From: Aquila chrysaetos chrysaetos
Taxonomy: Eukaryota; Chordata; Aves; Accipitriformes; Accipitridae
Assembly (NCBI RefSeq): GCF_900496995.4
Contig: NC_044004.1
Span: 6,262,001-6,326,000 of the forward strand
DNA: 64,000 bases
Reading direction: 5' to 3'
The notes beneath the pieces are model-generated. The model saw only the letters and a list, made by a program, of their open reading frames with translations. It was not told the DNA's origin and made no database searches. Numbering within the stretch: the stretch's first letter is position 1; every line of letters starts with the position of its first letter. Of the stretch, positions 22,777 through 34,700 are shown piece by piece. Both the position numbers and the translations under genes were made by a program.

Positions 22777-25700
22777 GTGAGACCCTGGAGGCGGCCGGGG
22801 GGGGGGCGGCGGCCTAGATACATGGCGTTGCCATGGCGCCGGGCGGGGGCTGAGGCGGGACCGGGGCCGGCCTGGGCCAGGGCCAGGCACCGCGGAGCCG
22901 GGGGCCTCGCCTGCTTACACCCGCCCCGGGACTGACTGCGAGGCCGGGGGGGAGGAGGGTTGGGAGAGGCCGGCGTGCCCCGGAGAGCTCTGTCCGGCGG
23001 GTGGGCCTGGGCAGCACGCGAGGAGCCCCTCTAGTTCGTCCCCAGGCGGGCTGGGGGCACCCGCCCTCGGTTACTTCGGTTCTTCCGAAATGCAGGAGCT
23101 TCTTAACGCGCTCGGTCCGCTGTCAGAGAGCTCCTGCTCCCTGCAGGTGTGGAGAGACCGGGGGGGGGATGCTTCTCGGGGCCGCAGGAGCTGTAGCCAA
23201 AGGAGCAATGCAGTAGCCAAAGGAGCGATGTGTCCTGGGTGCCGTGGTTTGGGGAGGCTTAGTCAGCGGCTCCTGGGTTTTTTGGCTTGCTGTTAGCTGT
23301 CTTCCATGGCTTCTAGCTCTCCGGCTTCGTTAGGGGCCTCTAGCTCCTGTTGGGAAGGTAGTCTTAAAATATGAATAACTGAAATATTGGGACTTGGGGG
23401 GGGGGGGGGGGTTTGAGTCTGCAGACAAACTGTGTAAGCCTTGCTTCTACGCACAGATTTGTAATGTCACAGTGAAATGAAATAATCAAGATACTGGCGG
23501 ATTTAACTGTTGCCTTTCATAAATCACTACTAATGTGTTAATAAAAAAAATATCTGCTATTTGGTGGGGGGAAGGATCAAATACGTTAGAGGTACTAAAA
23601 AAGCAAAAGGGGAAGGATTACAGACACCTAAATTGAAGGCTTAGAAGACCTGCACTGTCACAGATATTCCCTGCTGCTTTGTAGCAGCTGAGTCCCGAGG
23701 AGCAGCCTGTAGTCGTTGCTTGTTGGATGATAGCGTTAGATGAGGAATATACCTTTGATAGCGTACTTTCCCTTCCTCCTCTATTTGTGTCGGAGCCACG
23801 CGGGTTGGTTATAGTTTCCTAAGTTCACAAGCAGCGTTGGAAGATGCCACAGAAAGAACTGACGTTTAGAGACTGTGGCTTTCAGTGGTGGGATAAAGCA
23901 GCAGACAACCGTTTAACCCACACAGTGTGGTTATGCTGTACTGATAAGTTCTTGTTATTTCATGTCTGATGACCTCTCTTTTGCCTTCTGTAACTGACAA
24001 GCTTATGTTTTCCGGTAACACAGCATGTCTGTGGGTCACCTTTGAGGTGTTTGCAGAAAAGCCTGCAAAGGTGCTAGAAAACGGGTGTGTCTGACCCTTA
24101 GGGAGAAATGACGTGGGTCATCTTGCTGTCATGAGCACGCTCTTGGGTTGCAGGCTGGCACAATGACTTCACAGGCCATAACAGTGATATTGAGAAACCC
24201 ATTACTAGTAAGAAATTTCTTTCCTGCTGTATCTAACTGCAGCTTTAGAAGGAAAAAGAAGTAGTTAGTTCTGCTTACTAGATGACAGGGAAACAGCACC
24301 ACTTCCTTGTGTCTGCCAGCAGCTGCACACAAGATACTGTCCCTGAGTAGGGCTAGAGAAAGCAATCCAAGCACCACAGGAGGTGGCTGGATGGGAAGAG
24401 GTTGAGATTTTTGTAGTGGCAGTGGTTTGCCCTGGGTTTGCTTGTATGCTCACTCTCTGTTGATGGGAGAGAATTTATTTATGAATGATACAAGGCAAAC
24501 ATCTTCAGTCCTTGAGAGAAGCTAGTGATGCATTTCAGCCTGTCTAAGCCTGGGGGCCTACTATACATTTAATGCCATGCCTGGACTGTTTGAGCTTTAA
24601 AAGTGTTTTTTCCTCCAATGTAGTCTAAGTGGATTATTTCAGCTTAGTGTTTTGCTGGCTGACCCTCTGTTGTGATGCAGTGCTGTGAGAATGACGTTTT
24701 TGTTTATGTTGGAAGTGGAAGCAAAATAGCTTCATCAGCATGGAGTTGTGCTTAGGGTAATTAGCCTTGCTTAGTTGGCCAAAGTACTCCTATTCCCAGC
24801 ATTGCTACCTCTGGTCTGCATTGTGCTGTGGTTCATAGCCGTAACCCTGGTGTCCGGTGAGAGATCACCAATATAGCTTCTTTACTGCTCAATAAATTGC
24901 CGTGTCTCACATAATTGGAAGCATGCAGTAGTCTAGATGAGAGTTAATGGGATTTCCTCCTCCTCTTATAAGCAAAACTGGTGATTAGCGTTGGGAAGAC
25001 CAGAGAATAAAGAAGCATCCAGTCTGCCTTCATGAGGACAGTTGTGTGAAGCAGCTTATTCCTGGGCAGTACTAGGGATGAGCTATCAGAGTTTTCTGCT
25101 GTCAGAGTTAGCAGGGATTGATGACAACATACGGCCAGTTGTGGTTTAATGGTGTCTTTGTGCTGGGTTGTGCATCACAGAGACAGAATCTGTGAATCCT
25201 GCTGTAGTTCATTTGACAGTTGCCGATTGTGCTTGGACATGAAGGCTTAATACATGTTGGTTTGTTCTAGAATACAAGTTGTAGAGCAGATCTCTGGAAG
25301 ATGTTACATTTGAGACATGACACTTGGCCGGCCAGAGTTCAATCATGTTTTACCACAGTCTCTTCCCCCTGCTTTTCTCCCTCTAGTGTCGGCATACTCA
25401 AAAGAGGGACCTTCTTAGCTTCTTATGAGGGTGAGGAATGAATGTACCTCACCTTTTCTGCTCTGTTCTGAAGAACAAGAGAGGAGGCTGCAGTCAGTCC
25501 TGCAAGGGTTGGGTTGTTTTTTTGTTTTTTTCGCTGTAATAAAATAGGATTCAATTAAAGGTACAGGAGCTTTCTGAAACCCCTTCAAAACTTCTGCACA
25601 CCTGTAATGTGCACGCACAGAGCTCTGCAGGGCTTTTGGGTTTGGGTTTTTTTGCAGCAGGTTTTGTGCTTGGGCAGCTCTGATGGTGGTGGTTGTCTGT

Positions 25701-28700
25701 AGTCAAAACATGGTCTTGTTCATCGTGACTGAGAGCGTTTCTTTTGAGACCGGTAAAGGTCTAAGAATCCGTCTTGCTCTGCTGGGCTCATGCACTGAAG
25801 AACACTCTTTATAGTTCTGTTATAAAGCTTATTCAGGTAGACAAAAGCTTTTTACTTGAATAAAAAAACTCACATAAAAATCAAGGCAATTTTCATATGA
25901 AACTATTCATACAGTCAACTAGACTTCTTGAGTGGCCTGTGCACTGGCATGTACAGGGTGCAAGTGGATCCATGAACTAGAGGTTATCTTAATACTTAGG
26001 GTGTTGGTTTTTTAGATACTGTGCAAAATCTGTACTGCTGCTAATAAAAGTAGCAGCAGAGCTTCCACTCTGTTCCTGTGCTAGTGTTATCTCCTGATTC
26101 TTGATTCTGGTGTTGTATAGCCCCTCTCTGCTTCTCTATTTGCCACAAGTGCTTCCAGTTCTCAGCTGGGTGTCTGGCGGCTGCTGCCTGTCTGGTGTCT
26201 CCGCTTCCCCGGAGAGGTGGTCAGGGCAAGTGGGTGCTCCCCACCTCTTCAGCGCCCTGTGTTGGGGGAGCCAGGAGTGCTGGAACAGGGAGATCTTGGC
26301 AAGTCCCAGGAGGGAAGCCGTAGAGGGGATGGCTGTGTTTGAAGCCCCCACCAAAGGCAAGGGAAGGGAAGCTGGAGGGCAGAGCTGCCGTGCAGAGGGA
26401 CCTGAGCAAGCGGGAGGAACGGGCCAGCAGGAACCTCACGATGTTGAGCAATGCGAGGTTGTACACGTGGGACAACCATCCCTGCGCGTGGGGTTGTGCA
26501 GCCTGGGGCTGGCTGGGCAGCAACTCTGCAGGAAGGGACCTGGGCTTCCCGTGGATAATAAACATGAGCTAGCAGTGCACCTTCGTGGCAATGAGGGCAA
26601 ACTGGGCTGCATTGGCAAGCTGTAATCATCATGTTGAGGCAAATGGTTGTTCAATTACTCTGCTACATTCGGCATTAATGAGGCCACACCTGCAAAACAG
26701 CATCCTGGTTTGGGCACCCAGTGCGATAAGGATATCAACAAACTGGGGAGAGTGCGGCAGAGGGCCAACATGATGGTGGAGGACTGGAGCCCATGACACA
26801 GGAGGAGAAACTGAGGGAACTGGGCTTGGTTTAGCTTGGAGAAAGGAAAGCAAAGGGTCTAAAGCCTTTTCACTGCCTCTAATGGGGTTGTAGCGAAGAC
26901 AGAGCCAGGTACTTTTTCAGGTGTGCCCAGTGACAGGAAAGGGGCTACAGCCACAGGTGGCCAGAAGAGAATTTTGAATTGGACATGAGGAAAGTTCTAC
27001 ACCACAGGAATGATTAAGTGCTGGAACAGATGCCCGGAGCAGCTGTGAAGTCTCTGCCCTTGGACAGTGTCAAAACTCAATGGACGAGGCCCCGAGCAAC
27101 CTGGCTGAACTTGGTCCTGCTTTGAGTAGGAGGTTGGCTTGGAGACCCCCTGGGGTTCCTTCTGACTGAAATGGGTAGTACTGCTCTTGGTGCTGTCATC
27201 CTGTGCCAAAGTTTCTACTGTATGCTGAAGTCTCCTGCAAGCAAGTTTCCTCTGTACAGCGATGTCACTCTGATGTGGAAAATTAGCCAGGCAGTGAGCG
27301 TCTCTGATTCACAGATTGTGTCCTCCTTAACTCCTTGTCTGAATGTTAAGAGGAGTGCAATAATCTATGGTACCTCTGCAATGTGGTTTGTTTTTTATTA
27401 TTATTATTTGAATAATGAAATATTTAAACATCACTCATAACTTAAAGCTTGTGCATTTTGAAGTGCTTTCGATATTGAATGGTTAAGTTACATGAAAGTA
27501 TAAAAGCGTAGTTTTAAAGATGGAATTTCAAGTAACTCTCACTTTCTCTTTTTAAGGTCAATGAATGGTCCTTGAAGATAAGGAAAGAAATGAGAGTGAT
27601 TGATAGACAGATCAGAGGTTTGTACTTATGTCTCATTTTTTGTTTTTCCTTTCCCTGTCTGCCTTTAATTGGGGGAGGCTGTGAAATCTAATAACCTGGG
27701 GTACTCTATTGCATCTGGAATAAAGGAAGACAAATGTGATCCCGGGGCCAGACTGTCTGTGTTACAAAATGACGTCGTTGTAAAGTTCTCCAAGTAAAAT
27801 TTTCAAAAAGAACCTGAATATTGTATCCTTCCAGTAAGACATAATGCTCTTAAATCCCATTTGATAAGATGAATTAGACTTACAATCCAGAATTTCACCC
27901 ACATTGATTTAATGCATAGTATCAGTGTGGTATGTAATTCCACATGTTCCACAGGTGTGTACTGGCATGAAGTACTGGTGCTAAACAAAAGTAGCTTGCT
28001 GTCAGCTTGGGAAAATTGCAAACAGGAGAGAGGAAAAAAAAAGAAAGACTTTTCTCAGTGGGTGTTTTGCTATTAAATTATGGGCATTACGCTTCTGAAG
28101 AGGTCTTGAAAAGCAGAGGAGTTGCTTATTATTACACTGCTGCTAGTTCAGTTTCTTTTTCTCTCCTCTGCCCACCTTCCCAGAATCTGAAAATAGGTTT
28201 GGGGCTAGATTCTTTTTTCACCTTTTTGTCTACTACACTGCCCTCAGGATTGGTCCATGGGATGTGCTGGTAAAGGATATTTTGTGTCAGCATCTGGTTA
28301 TTAGGCACATGCCTGTTTTGAGTGACTCAAGGGGTATGTTCTCCCCTCCCCCTTTCCTCCCCAGCCCCACACTTCTGGAGTAAGCTGGCAGGGTTCATGT
28401 GTTCTCCCACTTGTAGATTTGTCTGAGTTGGTTGAAGAGAGATGCTCGTGCAGCACAAAGTCTGTCTTTGTCCTCATCTGTAAAATGAGGAACAGGGTTT
28501 ATGCCTTTTCCGGGAAAACCGATGTACAGTGATGTTCGTTATGCTTGTGAATTGTTTTGCATTCTCCAAGGCACTTTGTGTGGCTGTATTGGGCACAGAG
28601 CAACTGAAATGTGCCTGATCTTGTTAGCAAAGTGTGTTTTGGAAGCCACATCTTCCGTGGGAGCAAACTACCCGCGTGTTCACTATTGATGGTTTCTTGA

Positions 28701-31700
28701 AATTTTGTTTTTCTCGCAAGTTTATGCAAGCTGTAATACTTCTAATGGCCTATATAGATATTGTGTTATGTGGTAGTCTGGTATTTTGATGTGGTTGTAA
28801 ATCTCATTATTTTAACAGCTCTAAACTTGTCTGTATATGTATTTCAGAGTGTTACGTTCAAAGAAATACAGTTCAGCACGTGAGAGCTTATAGTAACCGC
28901 CAACCATCTGCTATTCTGGTAATTCCCATTAAAATAAGGTATAGAATATGTTCGTAATGCCCATATTGTGCTAGGATTTCACATCTTACCAAGTGTCAGC
29001 TGTGGAAGTATGTGGATCTGCTGGACACTTACCAGGCTAGCAGGCTGCTGCTGAAAGATGACAGCCACGTGCCACTAAAGGTTTTCTTCCGAAAATTACC
29101 CACTGCAGTTGGATTCTGCCATGCTTTTATCATTTCAGTTGAGACTTACACAGGAAATCGCTGCAATCTTTGAGTAAGGATGCTGAGCTGGGACCTGTCT
29201 TAGTTTCCCTGGGGAAGGCTGTGCTAGATGTGTTTTGATATGGCAACACTCAGATTCACCTGGGATGAACTGAGTGGGCTTGGATAACTAACTCGAACAC
29301 CGGGCTCGCCCAGTCAGCGCAGCTACTGATATAGCAACGCACTGTTTCAAACCATCTGTTGTTAGACTTTTGCTGCTGTAGTGATTTCTGTTTGGTGTAG
29401 GTTGCTTTTGAGGGCTTGGAAGGTTTGAAGAAATGAAAGGTATCCTTGTGACTTCAGAATTGAATTTTTTCGAGTTAATATAGTTGGAGTAATAAAGTAA
29501 CTTTGTGCTTTACTGAGCTTGCAAGTTCCTCTCGCAGGTGCTTTGGACTGCTTTGTGCCTCTGTTGTGCTTGGTAGTGCTGCAGAGGGACTGGTGTAGTG
29601 ACTTTGGCTCACTAGAGGTGCATAGCTGGCATTGACCTTCAAAGACAGAGTTGACTGTTCTTGCATATTTGTGCCACCAGTATCATATTCAGCAGTTCGT
29701 CATGCAAGCATGAAAGTGTTCACTCGAGTATGGGGCCACCCTACGCTAGTTTGGATGTAGTAACACAATACTTGTGGTTGTTTTTAGCCTGACAAAGCGA
29801 ATGTCATAATTCCTCAGTACTGCTGGAGTACTCCTGGTGCTTTCTATTTTCTGCTGTACCACTTCAGCTGTTTCTTACCTGTTCTGATATGCTGTGACTC
29901 TGACCTACAGATGTCTTCAAGCTTGTGATGTTTCTGCAAATACTAGTTGGGAAGCAGCAAGGAGTATGTTTTTCTGATTATGATCGTAGAGATTTCTGCC
30001 AGTCCTTCACAGTAAAGACGCCATTGAATGATACCGAGAGAATGACTCATCTTGAGTACAGGGTTCATTAACTCCCACGTGAGAAGCTGCGTCGAAGTCT
30101 CCAAGTCAGCATGTGCCAAAAAGTGTGCGTTGAACCCTTTGTTTTTATAAAAGGGCAACTTCTGATTCTTGCCTACATATAATTTTGGTCTGGTATAAAT
30201 CAAGAAGGCTCAGACAAAACCAAATTTGAACAAAGCCATTGCTAGAAAGAATTGTTCATGTGGTTCAGCTTTTTGCAGGAAAGTGTGCCTAACCCTTGCT
30301 ATCTGATCTTTATTTACCTTGGGGTGATTTTTTTACAGACTTAGAGCCATATTTCATCAGTGGCTAATTTATTGCTGAGTCTGGAAAAGGAAGGGGGTTG
30401 ATACAGCCCCTGCTTATTCCTGGATTTCTTACTCTGAGTTTTTTTTGAGGTACCTGGCTTCTGCTGTACACAGCCAGTGTTATCGAACAAGGCAGACATA
30501 GACATATGAACAGTCACATCAGATTTGCTAGAGAAACCGATGTTATTTAAGGAAGCCTATTTAGTGTGTAATATTTCAGATCCAGCCATTTGGTGCTTAC
30601 TTAGTACAGGCTTAGTTGAGTATTCCTGTTCCAGCATGCACTTATAAAAAGCTGTTGCATGAAGCTGGATACCAGGAGACTTTGAACAGGCTGTTTTAAG
30701 TTATATCTAACGATTTGCTATCATACTAGTTTTTGCTGATAAATTATCCACAGCTTTGGCGCCAGCCAGCTTATAATTTGAATATGCCAGTTTATACAAA
30801 TACTTAATGCACGTGTGTTTAAAGCATGAGCAGTAGAAACTCAAGACCTTAACTCCTTAAGTACAAGTATAGACTTGGTTGGGTATCCAGTTGAGGCTAA
30901 ATGAATTGTGCCTGATGGGGGGAATAATTAAGCCTATCTGCAAGAATTAAGGCTTTTTTTGGCAGTAATAAACAAATCTGTGGTTCTAAGTAACTCTTAA
31001 AGTTGTGGATGCACCCTTATAAATTCACTATATAAGTGGTTATGCTTTTTTTTTTTTTTTTAAAGGCACTGTATATCTAAAGCTTTCTAGTCTCCGTGAG
31101 ATCAGCCTTCTACAATTTTTCTGAATGTATTTTTTTTCAGAAAGACACAATTCAGGGGTTTAGAAATAGTGAGGACAGTTTTGCCCACAACAGCCCTCAC
31201 ATTCACTTGAAAGTGGGCATATAGGTTAAGCTTTGAATGTAGTCTGACAGGTAAGTCTTTTTGCTGGTAAAATGCCTGTCCATCTTCTGACACTACTAGT
31301 TTTAAACTCCTTGTGACAACTTTGTTCCTTCCTGGTGAAGTGGTGCTATCTGGTGATGAACACAGAAGAGGTAATCTTGTAGGCAGGAAATCGATACAGC
31401 AGCCTTAAACTGTGTGTGTATATTTGTGTGTATGTGTGTGTATACACACACACATATATACTTATATCAGGCCAGTTTAATTGTCAGGAAGTTATTCTGA
31501 AGTTGTAAGTCAATTAGTCATCTCAGAGTGCTTTGTTCTTACTGGATCTTTCTTGTTTCTTAAGAATTCGTCTTAGTCAGCTCAGCTTTGTGCAGTGATA
31601 TTCCTGGACAGTCCTTTACAGTACTCTTAACTGCAAAGGAAGATACAGAGCTGGATGTTTAGTAATGAGAATTTTCCTACTAATATTCAGTTGAATTAAT

Positions 31701-34700
31701 TAGCTAACATGTAAATCAGCCTAGAAGAAGGTCTTTGAGTAACAGAGGGAATCTGAAATCAAGCAGAAACAATTCTTTGCATTGAAAATACACCCCAACA
31801 AATGACTGGTTTATCTTCCATATCCTTAGCAGTTTGTCATTATTTGCTGTGTTTTTCTGTACTCCAGATATCCAGAGAGAAGAGGAGAAGGTGAAGCGGT
31901 CAATAAAGGATGCTGCCAAAAAGGGTCAGAAAGATGTGTGTGTGATCTTGGCGAAGGAACTGATCCGCTCTCGAAAGGCCGTAAGCAAACTCTATGCATC
32001 CAAAGCTCACATGAACTCTGTTCTCATGGGGATGAAGAACCAGCTCGGTAAGAACAACTACTGAGCGCTTCTAGCTTTAGAGGTGAGGTCTGGGTTTCCA
32101 TTTTTAGAACCGAGGCCAAATGCAGGCAGAGCTTGAATTTGGAAGTAGTCCTACTCTGTGAAAGGCAGCTCATTCCAGTGACGCAGGGAAATTCCTCCTG
32201 TAGCAGTCCCAGAGGTGTGAGGCTCCTGCAGTTCCACATCCCCGCATCCACCAGGCCGAGAACCTGTTCCCAGTAGGCGCACGCAGCCACACAGACTCCC
32301 AGCAGTGCCCTTACCAGCACCCATGTAAACACGCAGCGTTCACACAAACATGGACAGCTCAGTCCTGGTCTTCCTCTTCAGCTGACTGGGACCGAGGTCC
32401 ACTAGTAGAACACATATATACACACACAGACAATACATGGGTTGTTCCAGTAGCTGCTCTCAGACATTCAGTCTAAGCTGGCCAGCTATCTGGTAACTGG
32501 CCCCGGATCTCCTCCTCTGCCTGAGCTGCTGGTACCTGGTCCAGTAGGCCCCTGAGGTTTGTGTGTTCCCTGGTCCATCTTGATCCCTCCCATTCTCTAC
32601 CTTTGGCCGTTCCCCTAAACACCCATAATAAGTTTCTCATGTTCAGTCACATTCCTGCAGTCCCCTTAAAAGATCCATAATAAGTTTTTCCTGAGTCCAA
32701 ACATGCTCTTTTCCCTCGCATTCTGTAATGAGTCCTATATTCCTGTAGGCAATAACCCCCCTTCAGCCTGCAGGATGTTTCCCCACTGCCCTGTCCAGAT
32801 GGGTTTCCCACCCTGGGCTCTGGAGTAGTAGCTCCCCAGAGCTCCCAGTTATCTTCGTAGGGTTCCTACCCCTCGTTGTTCCCTAGATCCTTGCTGGCTC
32901 TCTGTGTTCCCGCTGATTAGCTACTCAACAGATAATCTAACACCTCTCCTCAGAGCCTGAGGGTTGCAGTGACAGGAGAATCACATGCTGTGAAACAGAA
33001 CTCTCTTCTAGTAATTTGGGGCACATTTTCAGTGTGCCTTCCTCAACAGTTTGAATGTGTGCCTAATAACCCTGTATCCTTGTGGAGCCTGTCGTTACTG
33101 ATTTGGACAGGATCTGTAATGAGAAGTTTATTTCCTTCAGTAGAATTCCCTTAATCTTGTAAATGTTTCTCTAGCAAGAGTCTTAAGACACTTACTAAGT
33201 CCTAAATGGAGATGGGGAGGCAGTGTTTGATTTCCTTGATGTGGATGAATTGATTTGCCCTGCGGCTTAATACCTAGGTCTCTGTAAACCCTACTTGGTC
33301 CTTTGTGCTCCCTGAGTACCAGCATATTTCCCTCATTCCTTATCCATATCAGAAATCTGTTGTAATAGACTTCCTGCAGTATTTTCCATACCTTAGAGCG
33401 TTTTAGCCTATAGCAAGAGCAGAGCAGAAAGCATTAAAGACAGGGAAAGGCTCGGCGGATGTTAACATGCTACTGAAATGTCAGAGTATTCCCCCCACCC
33501 AGCATTATCCAAGCTAGTTGCTAGTAGATTTTAACACTAGATGAGTGATAAATCAGCAGTTGCAACGTGAACCTTAAGTGTTATCTTAGGACAGGTCGAA
33601 TGTGGCTCCCATGTACCTCATTCAGGAAGGGGAAGCAGTGGCCATCCTTGCAGCTTGAAGTGTCCTTTAAAAGGAAGAACTCAAAGCAGCCTCTTCCTTA
33701 TTACCGCTACCAGCACCTTCATCTTACTGGGAATGTTCTGTTATGCTTACCTGAGCAATAGGAAGGAATCTAGAATTCAGTCTGGGGCTTCTATTAGCTT
33801 GCTTCATCTTGGGAAATTACTGCTAAAGGCAAGGTTTCTGTTAGTTTGTTAACATTACACTTGTAATGTTCTTAAAGAAATTAAGTATTAAAATGAAAAA
33901 TAATATATGCTGTACCTTCATTTTGCTTCATTAAGGAGTGACCATTTTATATACAAACAGGTAAGTTCTCCATGACTAGGAAGCTGTGCAGTTAGGATGG
34001 CACAATTCAAGAACCTCAAAGTACCCTTAATTATTACATTTTGATCTTGGTATATCAACGTATGTGAGAAGAGCTTATAAGCTATATTATGAGAATAGCC
34101 TCTGGAAAGAGTATTGTTAAATTCAATTTAAATTACACTGATTTCCTGCTTATCTGCTTTGGTATTAATTTTCTAGCTTACTGTTTGATGTGAAACTGTT
34201 GCAGTAGAAATTCTGCCAGAGTTAGCTTCCTCTACCCAGCGTGGGGCAGAGGGTCACTTGTTTGGTCAGCAGTCAGACGTGGAGTTGGACTAGCTCTGCC
34301 GGGGAAACCCTCAGCAAGACTTCTGGCTGCCGAGGAGCAGAGCTCCTCAGGGATCTCTTGTTATGAACTGGAGGGCAAGCGGGTTGAAATCTTTCTGCAG
34401 GGAATTTGGATTGCTCCAGGTAATCATACAGGACCAGTATCTTTGCTAGAAACTTATTTTTTTTCCCCAGTGTGGGTAGGAGTTGAGCTTTTCCAGGAAG
34501 GCAGACAAGAATGAAGCAGCAGGATGTCCATTTCTTTTTTTAATTAAATTGCCTAAATGCAAACAAGTTTCTATCCATGTAGGAAGGATATAATTTCTCT
34601 GCTTTTGGTGGTGCAGCGATCCTTCAAGCTTTCTCTATGCCTCTCCTTCACAGCTGTCCTTAGAGTAGCAGGTTCGTTGCAGAAGAGCACAGAAGTCATG

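Larger units (their letters stand above)
22230..23060 (+). promoter_or_regulatory. CHMP3: CHMP3 CpG-island promoter
   Basis: This CpG-rich block covers exon 1. Two GC boxes (GGGGCGGGGC at 22467-22476 and a similar one at 22479-22489) suit Sp1. NRF1-like sites are TGCGCATGCG at 22555-22564 and GCATGCGCA at 22599-22607. No TATA box is visible, so this looks like a housekeeping promoter with dispersed starts. Confidence 0.75.
22777..27556 (+). other. CHMP3 intron 1
   Basis: It begins inside the CpG island, includes the 16-G run and the CR1 remnant (26180-27172), and is otherwise featureless. Confidence 0.8.
27618..31867 (+). other. CHMP3 intron 2
   Basis: It holds the MIR-like core at 28455-28500, a T run near 31046 and the TG/CA palindrome. 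No other feature is recognised. Confidence 0.8.

Noticed and set aside
22206-22823. 205-codon minus-strand frame opposite CHMP3 exon 1
   Set aside because: Its Arg/Phe/Pro repeats are a translation of the GGAAC minisatellite; no protein support.
26101-26625. 174-codon open frame on the plus strand
   Set aside because: It overlaps the CR1 remnant and its translation resembles no host protein; it is a chance or degenerate LINE frame.
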